Shown here piece by piece: positions 25,859-63,861 of a stretch of 64,000 bases of DNA. The DNA comes from Glandiceps talaboti. Taxonomy: Eukaryota > Hemichordata > Enteropneusta > Spengelidae. Both the position numbers and the translations under genes were made by a program. How positions within the stretch are numbered: position 1 is the first letter of the stretch; each line of letters opens with the position of its first letter. Below the pieces are notes generated by a model. It saw nothing but the letters and a program-made list of their open reading frames with translations. It made no database searches and was not told where the DNA came from. The stretch lies in NCBI RefSeq assembly GCF_964340395.1, contig NC_135550.1, forward strand, positions 21,229,676 to 21,293,675, read 5' to 3'.

Positions 25859-27623
25859 ATGTATGTTATATGTCCATCTGTATGAGTATTATCTCAATAA
25901 TCATTGGTTCCAATCGTATGAAATGTGATACATCGATTCTTAGAGACAATGTCAAAAACTGCTTACCCTCCACACCCTCTTCCATGTACAGTAGCTTATA
26001 CTTTGTTATGCATTGCATTGTTCTGTACATGCAGGTACAAGACCTGACTGGCGACCTATGTCACAGCAGCAGAACAGATCCACCTCCACCCCAACAATGC
26101 CACGGTATACCAAATCACCATTTAGTAATAGAACAACATCAGAATGTCCACATTATAGGAGAAGTCATACACCGTCTGCCACCCGGTCTCTACCATTGAG
26201 ATACAGTAGTGCTCAAATTAGACTCATGAGAGGAAGTAAGTACAAACAAATAAACTACTAGTACATCAAATAAACAAACTATTACTTTGATTATTACTAT
26301 GGAAACTGTATTTTGAATGGAAATGCAAGCTATTTCATAGAATTCCTAGTTGCAACTGTATATTTATGGAACCAAAGTTTCATACATACTCTGCTTTGTG
26401 ACTTTGCAGGTTCTCCAAATATGTACAATGTATATAAGTACAGATATCTTGTTGTCAGGTACAGCTTGAAAATTGATATTTTGAAATGTATTGCCACTGG
26501 AGGCACTTCATTGCAGTAACCAATGTGTGACTGGCTCGCGATGTACTGAAAGTATTTCTGAAGACCATGTTTGATGAAGATAGTCAAAATAAACGTTGTG
26601 ACAGAGAAAGTTCTATTCCCCATACTTATGTTCTCAATAATACTTGTTGGTGAGCAGCAGAGCTGGTATAATTCTGTAATAGACAGTGATATCAAGAAAA
26701 ATTTCATTTATAATTCCTTTTGAATTATTACTTCTATGGGGGAACCCCAGGAAAAAGGACTGTAGTAATTGTGTAGATATTACTGAGTCAAACAGTGAGT
26801 ATATGAAAACTAACATTAGGTTAAAACTTCACCATTTTAGACCAACAGTTTGTATTTTATTTGTTTATCTCAACAGGTACATCAAACTCCATTGAAACAA
26901 GGCCATCAACAAGTAGTATAACCCATGAAGAAACCTTCGACCTTAGGCCAACCACTGACAGTAAGTCTGCACTTCACATATCATTTCTTACTGAATTCTT
27001 AATAATCATGATTTCTATTTAGTTCATTCTACATATACATTGACTAAAAAATTCTAGCTAGAAATCATAAAATGTTGTTCCTCATGTGTAGGCAGTGTGT
27101 ATAGTATTACTTTGTCGAAGATTGTAGTACCAATAATACAAAGCAGAAATAAGAAATTTAGAAAACGTCCTGAATGAAAAATTTCTTTAAATAAGAAATA
27201 TAAATATAGAAAATAAATATATAGGGCATTTTTCTTGTTTTGGAATTTCAGACATCTTACCTTGTGTTGTAATTGTAGCAATGCTATTTCAATCGTAGTT
27301 TGCGTTCATCAAAAGTCTGATATGTTACTGTTTTTCCAAAATTTTATGTGTCTTACACTCAAGAAGATATTGTTGCAAGTAAATTATTAAAGTATCTAGA
27401 AGGTTTATGATGTTTGTGTTTATTCACAGGTGATGGTAAGTTAAACAAACATCCCCAAAATGGAATGGTGTACACAAGTCATCAACATGGACATCCAGGC
27501 AAAGACAAGAAACAACAACAAAAATCATTTCCACAAGCAACACCATGGTCTCAGTTATCGTCACCATCCCCAAAGCCATTGTCTCCAAGACAGTCATCAC
27601 TGTCATCTGACAGTATACAGTAG
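4917..27623 (+). CDS. Ankyrin-repeat protein with C-terminal coiled coil (15 exons, 5' incomplete)
   Basis: Fifteen exons join in frame to 1176 residues plus stop. Residues about 8-510 hold fifteen ankyrin repeats, recognised by recurring G-x-T-A-L-H-x-A and L-L-x-x-G-A-D motifs. Residues about 510-815 are Lys/Glu- and then Ser/Pro/Arg-rich. Residues about 821-905 are predicted coiled coil (Leu/Glu/Lys/Gln-rich). The tail of about 270 residues is basic and Ser/Thr/Pro-rich. No signal peptide or membrane segment is seen. The repeat number recalls inversin (nephrocystin-2), but I see no IQ motif and do not recognise the C-terminal half, so no ortholog is named. Ankyrin arrays bind proteins, so a cytoplasmic scaffold is the inference. 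The first exon or exons are missing; the stop is the TAG at 27621. Confidence 0.9.
5750..6350. repeat. Degenerate 38-bp minisatellite
   Basis: The phrase TTGTACAGCATTACTT followed by CTCTGTCTACAGTTCAGCCA recurs. The cleanest copies begin at 6025, 6063 and 6101, exactly 38 bp apart. Copies at both edges are increasingly diverged. Confidence 0.85.
7395..7680. repeat. Diverged tandem repeat, about 60-65 bp unit
   Basis: Four or five copies of a unit containing 'gttagcagcaac', 'ctgtaggagg' and 'gccaagtggagtcc'-like phrases. Strong divergence between copies suggests an old array. Confidence 0.65.
9108..9860. repeat. 44-bp minisatellite, about 17 copies
   Basis: The unit contains CACCAACTGATTAGGACTCA, then AGGACTCCAGATATTCAAAT. 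Spacing between the first two CACCAACTG phrases (9123, 9167) is 44 bp; some units lack two bases (GAGTACC or GAGCACC variants). Copies are highly similar, so the array is young. It decays at 9850 into AT-rich DNA and a poly-C run. Confidence 0.95.
9913..9934. repeat. Poly-C run
   Basis: About 22 consecutive C residues immediately after the 44-bp array. Confidence 0.95.
11590..11809 (+). CDS. Ankyrin gene exon B
   Basis: Acceptor TTGTCTTCAG, donor GGG|GTAAGT. The split codon from exon A becomes AGT (Ser). Residues 65-138, ankyrin repeat 3 and most of 4 (RGITPLMIACQKG). Leaves in phase 0. Confidence 0.9.
11810..12826 (+). other. Ankyrin gene intron B
   Basis: AT-rich intron of 1.0 kb. Contains a short direct repeat of TTTATCG near 12226-12241. 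No other structure seen. Confidence 0.7.
12827..13079 (+). CDS. Ankyrin gene exon C
   Basis: Acceptor AACTTACAG, donor CAG|GTAAGC. Residues 139-222, ankyrin repeats 5 (KGKTALHY), 6 (DGHTALHLATIGA) and the start of 7 (HTPIHWAT). Enters in phase 0 and leaves after one base. Confidence 0.93.
13080..13402 (+). other. Ankyrin gene intron C
   Basis: 323-bp intron. A phrase including 'caccaatacattgtccacag' appears in two or three diverged copies between 13080 and 13205, starting in the exon end, a small local duplication that also copies an acceptor-like CCACAG. Confidence 0.6.
13403..13705 (+). CDS. Ankyrin gene exon D
   Basis: Acceptor TTATTAACAG, donor CTG|GTAAGA. Residues 223-323, the rest of repeat 7 (HGELIEFLIQNGANA), repeat 8 (with a longer loop around CGDPQIQHIG) and repeat 9 (NGRQPLLWAASAG). 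Leaves after one base. Confidence 0.94.
13706..14373 (+). other. Ankyrin gene intron D
   Basis: 668-bp intron. Contains a match to the CTCF core at 13915-13929; otherwise nothing seen. Confidence 0.7.
13915..13929 (-). promoter_or_regulatory. CTCF-like binding motif
   Basis: Minus strand reads CCACTAGAGGGCGCT, which fits every position of the published bilaterian CTCF core CCASYAGRKGGCRS. Occupancy cannot be judged from sequence. Confidence 0.5.
14374..14572 (+). CDS. Ankyrin gene exon E
   Basis: Acceptor CTTTTCAG, donor GGAG|GTAGGT. Residues 324-389, ankyrin repeats 10 (ALHCAASRGHVVCVQ) and 11 (NGCSALFYAITLGH). I chose the donor at 14573 over GTAGGAGG at 14566 because only the former joins exon F in frame (KGRSPAHCAAS). 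Confidence 0.92.
14573..17727 (+). other. Ankyrin gene intron E (3.2 kb)
   Basis: AT-rich intron. A 17-base G run sits at 15245-15261. No exon-like or element-like structure recognised otherwise. Confidence 0.7.
15245..15261. repeat. Poly-G run
   Basis: Seventeen consecutive G residues. Confidence 0.95.
17728..17861 (+). CDS. Ankyrin gene exon F
   Basis: Acceptor GGTTGTAG, donor AAG|GTAAGT. Residues 390-434, the rest of repeat 12 (PAHCAASKGNISCLKLL) and start of repeat 13 (NGNHPIHEAIHKGH). Frame is fixed by both neighbours. Confidence 0.92.
17862..21181 (+). other. Ankyrin gene intron F (3.3 kb)
   Basis: Holds the 35-bp minisatellite at 18301-18796. The remaining 2.4 kb is AT-rich and shows no further gene or repeat that I can support. 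Confidence 0.7.
18301..18796. repeat. 35-bp minisatellite with a hairpin in every unit, about 14 copies
   Basis: Unit starts TCAATATGGAGTGTCAGTTA; first two starts are 18302 and 18337. Each unit carries AGTGTCA, an 11-base loop such as GTTATAGACAG, then TGACACT, so each can form a 7-bp stem. Substitutions between units fall mostly in the loop and the linker. Confidence 0.95.
21182..21342 (+). CDS. Ankyrin gene exon G
   Basis: Acceptor TACCTTTCAG, donor CAG|GTAAAG. Residues 435-488, the rest of repeat 13 (DVVQYLLEFGCNPN) and repeat 14 (AGMAALHQAAVGNHE). Leaves in phase 0. Confidence 0.93.
21343..21794 (+). other. Ankyrin gene intron G
   Basis: 452-bp AT-rich intron. Nothing seen. Confidence 0.7.
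21795..22791 (+). CDS. Ankyrin gene exon H (997 nt)
   Basis: Acceptor TCCCTCCAG, donor GAAG|GTAAGT. Residues 489-820. Opens with the last ankyrin repeat (VTPLDLAIDKGSKESVEYL), then INDAAIVITRNVKRLFKKEE, a capping helix, then a linker very rich in Lys, Glu, Asp and Ser with a basic RNYSGMTRNYGQRG stretch. It ends in an amphipathic segment around ELVVKDIEQKMTNWDKYLE that leads into the coiled coil. Confidence 0.95.
22792..23429 (+). other. Ankyrin gene intron H
   Basis: 638-bp AT-rich intron. Nothing seen. Confidence 0.7.
23430..23599 (+). CDS. Ankyrin gene exon I
   Basis: Acceptor TATTTGTAG, donor GCC|GTAGGT. Residues 821-877. Acidic helix with Leu spacing typical of a coiled coil (AELARHLNELKQQVDDNTKK). 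Leaves in phase 0. Confidence 0.88.
23600..24079 (+). other. Ankyrin gene intron I
   Basis: 480-bp intron. Nothing seen beyond a T-rich acceptor tract. Confidence 0.7.
24080..24157 (+). CDS. Ankyrin gene exon J
   Basis: Acceptor TTGAACTAG, donor AGG|GTATGT. Exactly 26 codons (residues 878-903), Lys/Glu-rich. Symmetric phase 0-0, so it could be skipped without a frameshift. Confidence 0.8.
24158..24820 (+). other. Ankyrin gene intron J
   Basis: 663-bp intron. Nothing seen; short open frames are chance. Confidence 0.7.
24821..24993 (+). CDS. Ankyrin gene exon K
   Basis: Acceptor AAAAATAG after an A-rich tract, donor GA|GTAAGT. Residues 904-960. Contains RPTLEQWLRRKTMDYDD, the most distinctive short motif of the C-terminal half. 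Confidence 0.85.
24994..25528 (+). other. Ankyrin gene intron K
   Basis: 535-bp intron carrying the palindromic element at 25268-25366. Confidence 0.7.
25268..25366. mobile_element. MITE-like palindromic element, copy 1 (99 bp)
   Basis: Ends are inverted: TTCAGCCAAGGAAAATA at the left and, read on the minus strand, TTCAGCCAGAAATACT at the right. An internal perfect 11-bp inverted repeat, GTCACTACAAG (25305-25315) and CTTGTAGTGAC (25324-25334), flanks an 8-base loop. A relative with the same ends lies at 48996-49140. Confidence 0.65.
25529..25698 (+). CDS. Ankyrin gene exon L
   Basis: Acceptor GCCTTGTAG, donor AAC|GTAAGT. The split codon becomes GAG. Residues 961-1017: Lys/Glu helix (KHEEWMKKKNDEYKKKK), then a basic Ser-rich segment. 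Confidence 0.9.
25699..26034 (+). other. Ankyrin gene intron L
   Basis: 336-bp intron containing a (TCTG)n tract at 25792-25857. Confidence 0.8.
25792..25857. repeat. (TCTG)n tetranucleotide microsatellite
   Basis: About sixteen uninterrupted TCTG units. Confidence 0.97.
26035..26235 (+). CDS. Ankyrin gene exon M
   Basis: Acceptor ACATGCAG, donor GAA|GTAAGT. Residues 1018-1084, rich in Arg, Ser, Thr and Pro (TPTMPRYTKSPFSNRTTSE), with no predicted fold. Phase 1 at both ends, so skipping would keep the frame. Confidence 0.88.
26236..26876 (+). other. Ankyrin gene intron M
   Basis: 641-bp AT-rich intron. Nothing seen. Confidence 0.7.
26877..26960 (+). CDS. Ankyrin gene exon N
   Basis: Acceptor TCAACAG, donor CA|GTAAGT. 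Twenty-eight codons (residues 1085-1112), phase 1 at both ends: STSNSIETRPSTSSITHEE. Ser/Thr-rich tail. Confidence 0.85.
26961..27429 (+). other. Ankyrin gene intron N
   Basis: 469-bp AT-rich intron. Nothing seen. Confidence 0.7.
27430..27623 (+). CDS. Ankyrin gene terminal coding exon O
   Basis: Acceptor TTATTCACAG. Residues 1113-1176 and the stop TAG at 27621-27623. Gln/His/Lys, then Ser-Pro repeats (SPSPKPLSPRQSSLSS), a likely target of proline-directed kinases by composition only. Confidence 0.9.
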
Positions 27624-27786
27624 CGACAGGAAATTTCGTTTTTTTTACGACTGTAATTTGAATGTAATGCTGGTTAGTAATGAGAAACACCAGAACATGT
27701 ATTTGTGTTTAATTCAATGGATTTCCAAATTACCATTTTTTATGGAAATTGTCAAATTTGTGACAGCATTAAGATTCGTGATGAAG

Positions 27787-27970
27787 GTGCACAAGTTTCT
27801 GACATCAAGATTTGTGAAGTTTCAGACATCAATATTTGTTAAGGTGTACAATTTTCTGACATCAAGATTTGTGTGGGTGCACAAGTTTCTGATGTCATCA
27901 AGATTTGTGTGGATGCACAGCTTTCTGACATCATCAAGATTTGTGTAGATGTACTACTTCTGACATCTGA
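27787..27970 (+). repeat. Diverged tandem repeat of about 33-36 bp in the 3' UTR
   Basis: Five to six copies of GTGCACAAGTTTCTGACATC followed by AAGATTTGTG-like sequence. Copies differ by small insertions (ATCATC). It keeps another reading frame open by chance. Confidence 0.85.
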
Positions 27971-28541
27971 TCAATGCTACAAGTCTTCATTTTTTTTAAG
28001 ACTTGCCTTTTTTTTAAAACAATATTCTTGTACTCATAAATTCAAGAATTGGGCATGATTTTTGTAACACATTTTCTGAAATTGGTAAAGTTGCACTGAA
28101 TTGTATTTGCAGTTCATAGGTAGGTTGATTTAACATTGGAAGTGAATGTGTTGGTTTCCTCTAAGTTTGATATCAAGATAAAGTAAGATACTGAGACATT
28201 ACATTGTCACTACTCGTCTACAAGTCCCTAAAATGTCTACAAGGGACTACATGTATTGTCCCAGTTATCATCACCAGCTGTAAAACCCACTGTCACCAAG
28301 ACAGTGTTCATTGTCATCCAGGACTGTAAAATAGAGTAGAAGCATAGTAAAGTGAAATGCTCATGGGAATTCTAGAATATTAAAACATACATATAAACAT
28401 TTACCAGCAACCATGAAGCTATGAATGTGTAAACACAGTTTAACATCGGAGCTAATAAACTGCAAACAATAGCAACTGTTCTGATTACCATTTTGGGTCA
28501 CATAATTTACTGGAGATAAGTGATAATTAGTATGATGGATT

Positions 28542-28588
28542 GGGCCTACTGAGGAAGCTCAGCAAAGCCTGAGTGAAACGTCTTGGCC
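28542..28588 (+). ncRNA. Hammerhead-ribozyme-like motif (minimal type I, dimer-type)
   Basis: The conserved core is complete: CTGAGGA (28549-28555, consensus CUGANGA), a stem II hairpin 28556-28574 (A-T, bulged G, then CTCAG pairing with CTGAG), GAAA (28575-28578) and GTC at 28580-28582. Stem III is only the self-complementary ACGT (28578-28581), the arrangement of hammerheads that work as dimers, as in newt satellite DNA and Penelope-like elements. Stem I pairs GGCC (28543-28546) with GGCC (28585-28588) plus A-T next to the core, with one T-T mismatch. Predicted cleavage would follow 28582. Activity is inference. Confidence 0.5.
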
Positions 28589-29215
28589 AGAAACACTTAA
28601 CTGTTTATTGTATCGGATCTAAAGGATACAATTGTACTTATCTGTTTACATCTGCAATAAATTTGTGTTCTAAAGTCGCTGATGAACCATATTTTACTGC
28701 AATATCTGGTCGGAAGTTTACAGCTATTTTTTTAGTTGTTTATTGCAGAGTTTTTTTATTGCAGAATGTTAAGAATGTGATGTGTGATGGTGAACAGTAC
28801 AATGTTCAATCTAAATGTTGTATCACCATTCCAGATAACTTGGAAATTTTGTTCAAGTTGACATAAAATGTCATGACAAAATAGGATTGAAATATTTTGT
28901 CTATAAATAACCTATAATTTACAAAATAAAATGAGTCAGAGAACTATTTTGTAAAAACTATTTATGACAGTTAGATGCCTTGAAGACCACTTTAACATAA
29001 ATATTGTGAATGAAAACTGTCATATACCTGAAATTTAAAACAAAATATAACATTAATGAAAAACTAAACGTAATCGGACTTACAATATAATGTCCTGGTA
29101 GCCAAATTTTTAGATTGTATTTTAGAAATATTTATACCTAGCAAATTCACACTTGTAGAAACTTGTGCTAGCCCTAAAACATATGATAGTGATGTTTTCA
29201 TTTAGAAGAATCACA

Positions 29216-29238
29216 GGGGAGGGGGGAGGGGGAGGGGG
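29216..29238 (+). other. G-quadruplex motif in the sense strand of the 3' UTR
   Basis: Four G runs of 4, 6, 5 and 5 bases separated by single A residues. This is an ideal short-loop quadruplex pattern and would be present in the RNA. Confidence 0.75.
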
Positions 29239-29756
29239 TTTAACTTAACAGTGTAAAGTATAACCTAGATCAGTGCTAAGTAGTGACATGCATAAAATGT
29301 AAGTGCTTTGATAAGTTTGATATGTGACTTCTGAACCTGTATTCAACTTTTGTGAAAAAATTGTGATTTCATCAAACATGAACAAAAGTGAATGATCAAC
29401 AGCAATTGATTATTTTCACAGGATGTATAATTTTTGAACTAAATTTAGACTCCACCAGGTATTAAATCATAAACATATCACTAAAATGTAAAAGTCAAAT
29501 GAAAATCGGGTCTCAACGACATTTACAATCTAGATGCTGTGACGTAGTCTCCAAATAAATTTACAACATACATTGTAATCTTGTAATCTACCAATTTTAG
29601 TTTTACAATCTTATTACAGTTTATTTTGTTTTTTCTTCTGTTTTTTAGATTTTAGAATGCATATTATGAATTATGGACTTTTAAATTGTAGTGTTGTCAT
29701 TAGATAGGTTCTCATGTTATATGTATACACATGTCTACATTACATATGTACATATA

Positions 29757-30413
29757 TGTATATAGAAATTGAGGAAAGAAGTGACATGTAGGATTTTACC
29801 CACATCTCGTGAGTTCCAGGCAAGTTGGCTCTGACCCTGGCAGCCTAACACATCAACTGGTAGATTCCATGCAGTCATCCTAATGTATACCACTCTTTCA
29901 CCATGCGGCAGCTGAGAAGCCAACTCATTAACCTTTTGACCTTTAACACTTCAACCACAGGTTAAAAGGTTTTCCACAATTTCATTTCATTTCAAATATT
30001 TGAGTGATTTTTGTTCAATTTCTGGCTTTGAAAGTCATATGTATATATAAAGCATACAATTCATGTGGTATACTATCAAACAAAGATCAAACCTATAGTT
30101 ACTCCTGAGATCCCATGTCGTATTAATATTAGATCTAGCCAACTCTAAACGAGTTAAAAACATGGTTATTGTATGCTACTCACAGTAAGCATATTTCTCT
30201 GTGTGGCTTTATGTGCCAACTTATTTTGTTACAATTATGCTTCTGAAGTGGACAAAATGTAAATATTTATGAATTATTTTTTGAACTTGTTTTTTTTTTC
30301 CTTTCATAGTATTTATTATGATCTTGAGGTCAGAGGTCAGAATCTGTAAGAATGTGTATATAATGAATGAATACATGGCAACGATTTGCTAAATATGACT
30401 ATATCTGTAAATA
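29757..30413 (+). promoter_or_regulatory. Cluster of five Pumilio response elements
   Basis: TGTATATA at 29757-29764, 30040-30047 and 30355-30362; TGTAAATA at 30258-30265 and 30406-30413. All fit the Pumilio/PUF consensus UGUANAUA in the sense of the ankyrin transcript and end about 90 bases before the AATAAA at 30499. Confidence 0.5.
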
Positions 30414-30498
30414 TTGAAGATTCTTATTTTGTCAACTTGATGTGTACTGTTGATTTGATTTTATTGGAATGTACAAACCTTGAATGTAGATTTATTGA

Positions 30499-30504
30499 AA
30501 TAAA
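30499..30504 (+). terminator. Candidate polyadenylation signal of the ankyrin gene
   Basis: Canonical AATAAA followed within 40 bases by T/GT-rich sequence. Earlier AATAAA copies near 28657, 28926 and 29554 are alternatives. Confidence 0.5.
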
Positions 30505-30824
30505 GGAATACTAGTCTTTAGAGGAGTTTCACTGTCTCTCTATTTTGTCATACTACAGCAGCTGGAAACACATTCATTTGCGATCAGGATTTTAACATAG
30601 TGTACATCAGGAACCTGAAACTTTGAAAGAAACAGCAATTTTTAGAACTACAAGACAAAGTGGCTCAATCTGAGCTCGGGTGAAAATACTTACATAAAGC
30701 CTATTATAATATAATGCCAATATCATTTTATGTATTACTATTAAATAATATGAACGTTTATGAACTATTCTGGATGCATTATAAAATACTCGTCGACGCT
30801 ACATACATTCTTCACATAATAAGT

Positions 30825-30839
30825 CATAGAGGGCGCCCT
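30825..30839 (+). promoter_or_regulatory. CTCF-like site with 10-bp palindrome
   Basis: Reads CATAGAGGGCGCCCT; the last ten bases AGGGCGCCCT are self-complementary. It matches the GRKGGCRS half of the CTCF core but only part of the left half. Confidence 0.3.
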
Positions 30840-31563
30840 ACTGTCTCGATTGGACAGCTCGTGATCTTCAAACATCGTATCGCACTTGCCACCACGTGTT
30901 ATATGCATTGATTTATTTACATCACATGTACACTTGTTATTATAACGAGGTTCTATATGATAAGTCGCTGTGGATATCTCAAGGTTCTATCCCGTGTCCT
31001 ACTAAACTGAATAATTTTAATCACCGGTATAACTTTCACTTTCAATAACGATCATAAATTCATCCATCGAAGTACATGTATCACCCACATGAATGATACT
31101 TCCATGATCGACCTATATGTCACGGACAGTATCTCAAGAGTTATATGTAAGGCGTACTGTTACATTTATAAAATAAAAAAGCACAAGAGAATCACATCAA
31201 TACATCGAAATCAGCAAAGACTGTAACTTTCTGAACAATTAAGAGCATTTTTTTTTTACATTTTTTTTGTGAAACATTATTTCAAACAATAATCACATCA
31301 AATCGTTGAAATAAAGCTTGGACATTTTGAATCACCTACTTTGCTTTCATAAGTTTCTTTTATTCACTGGATGTTCTCCATTTCTTAGTATGTCATGAGA
31401 TGGACTGTAATTCTCACAACTAACCATGTTTTCCTAGTCTAGTTCCTGACGACCGTGTTCCGATTTTACTCTACGTTATCTTCACATATTACACAGGTGT
31501 CTCTTTAGAAGAAATGAAACAATTTTCGGGATATCCGGTCCCATGCTATCATAGGTCTTCCTT

Positions 31564-31599
31564 GGAGTAATTATATTGTCAGTATAATTACTCCAAGGG
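31564..31599. repeat. Perfect inverted repeat, 14-bp arms
   Basis: TTGGAGTAATTATA is followed after about eight bases by its reverse complement TATAATTACTCCAA. This short cruciform or hairpin sits in the intergenic region; no function is assigned. Confidence 0.8.
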
Positions 31600-31726
31600 T
31601 CATCATACTTGACCCATTTAAATTTATTCTAGTGACTTCGGAAATATCTATCCTTTACAGCTGGCATATTAAGAAATTGCTCTAATTTAGACATGTGAAA
31701 TTCACAGCTGTCTTTATATGGAAACA

Positions 31727-31731
<5 letters not shown>

Positions 31732-31795
<64 letters not shown>

Positions 31796-31824
31796 CGCGT
31801 GTGTGTGTGTGTGTGTGTGTGTGT
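31732..31824. repeat. (GT)n-(GC)n-(GT)n alternating tract
   Basis: About 93 bp of strictly alternating purine and pyrimidine with a GC core at 31787-31799. Such tracts can adopt Z-DNA. It lies about 0.85-0.95 kb upstream of the UBR start codon. Confidence 0.95.
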
Positions 31825-32675
31825 TCAGAATGTCAGCTATGTGATATAATCATTATAAATCTGAATTTCAGCTCAAGTAAGCTAATATGGTTTATATCTA
31901 CTTTAATACTAGGCTTACATTCAGATCATCATCATGGTAAGTATCTAATTGCAGTGAAAATACCAGTGAAATTATAACTTGCGCGTTCTTAGTAAGCGGA
32001 TGTCATGAGTCAGGTACTATAGATGCATCGACAACTCGTGAAGATCCCCTGAAAAGCTTATAAATTAAATGTATTGTTTGGAAAAGCGTATATTGATTTG
32101 ACCTTTTACACAAGGTAGATTTATTGTTGTTGTAGAACAATACCAAAGAACAATGCAATTACTGCAAATCGGTTCAAAACATGTCACTTGCATACTTTTT
32201 TTTAATTAAAAAAATAAGTTTGCAAATTTTGATCCATTAGGCCTAAGGGGAGTCTCCGACTGGTAGCATTTGAGGTACAGACTAAATTGAGCTATTATTC
32301 GTGATTCGAGCCTAAATAGTTTATTTTGCACTTGTGGAAAGGGGAATACAACGGTCCCACTATTTATCCATCTTGAAACCCAAATTTTTGTAAGGAATAT
32401 GCCTACTGGTTTAGCAGAAATTTAAATGAATCGTGCACGTATTTTGTATTTTGTTTGCATGTTTGTTTGTGTATATCTATTGTTTGTTTCTTATGCTTTA
32501 TTTTGTAACATGGTTCTTTGGCTCCCTGTGATGACACATTCAATAACTCCCATGATGACGATGATGATGCTGATGATCGATGATATGCAAGTCATGTTTC
32601 GGAAGGGTACTTTTCTTTGGAACTTGGGGGTTCCCTAATATTACGTACGTGCTAGGGGGTCACTTCCAAAACAAG

Positions 32676-63861
<31,186 letters not shown>

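Larger units (their letters stand above)
27624..30525 (+). other. Probable 3' UTR of the ankyrin gene (about 2.9 kb)
   Basis: No conserved coding frame follows the stop. Possible polyadenylation hexamers occur at several points; the best placed is AATAAA at 30499-30504. Five UGUANAUA motifs lie in the last 770 bases, which supports this as transcribed 3' UTR and argues for the distal end. The UTR also holds a short tandem repeat, a hammerhead-like motif and a G-quadruplex motif. The extent is inferred and unproven. Confidence 0.55.
30525..32675. other. Intergenic region and presumed UBR promoter
   Basis: Between the end of the ankyrin transcript and the UBR start codon. It contains a palindromic CTCF-like site (30825-30839), a GT/GC alternating tract (31732-31824), and a short inverted repeat around 31560-31610 (TTGGAGTAATTATA and TATAATTACTCCAA). 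No TATA box is convincing. Confidence 0.6.

Noticed and set aside
27460-27948. 162-codon frame overlapping the last ankyrin exon in a different frame and running through the stop codon
   Set aside because: Its second half is kept open by the 33-36 bp 3' UTR repeat and its first half is a shadow of the real frame. No splice junction leads into it in that frame.
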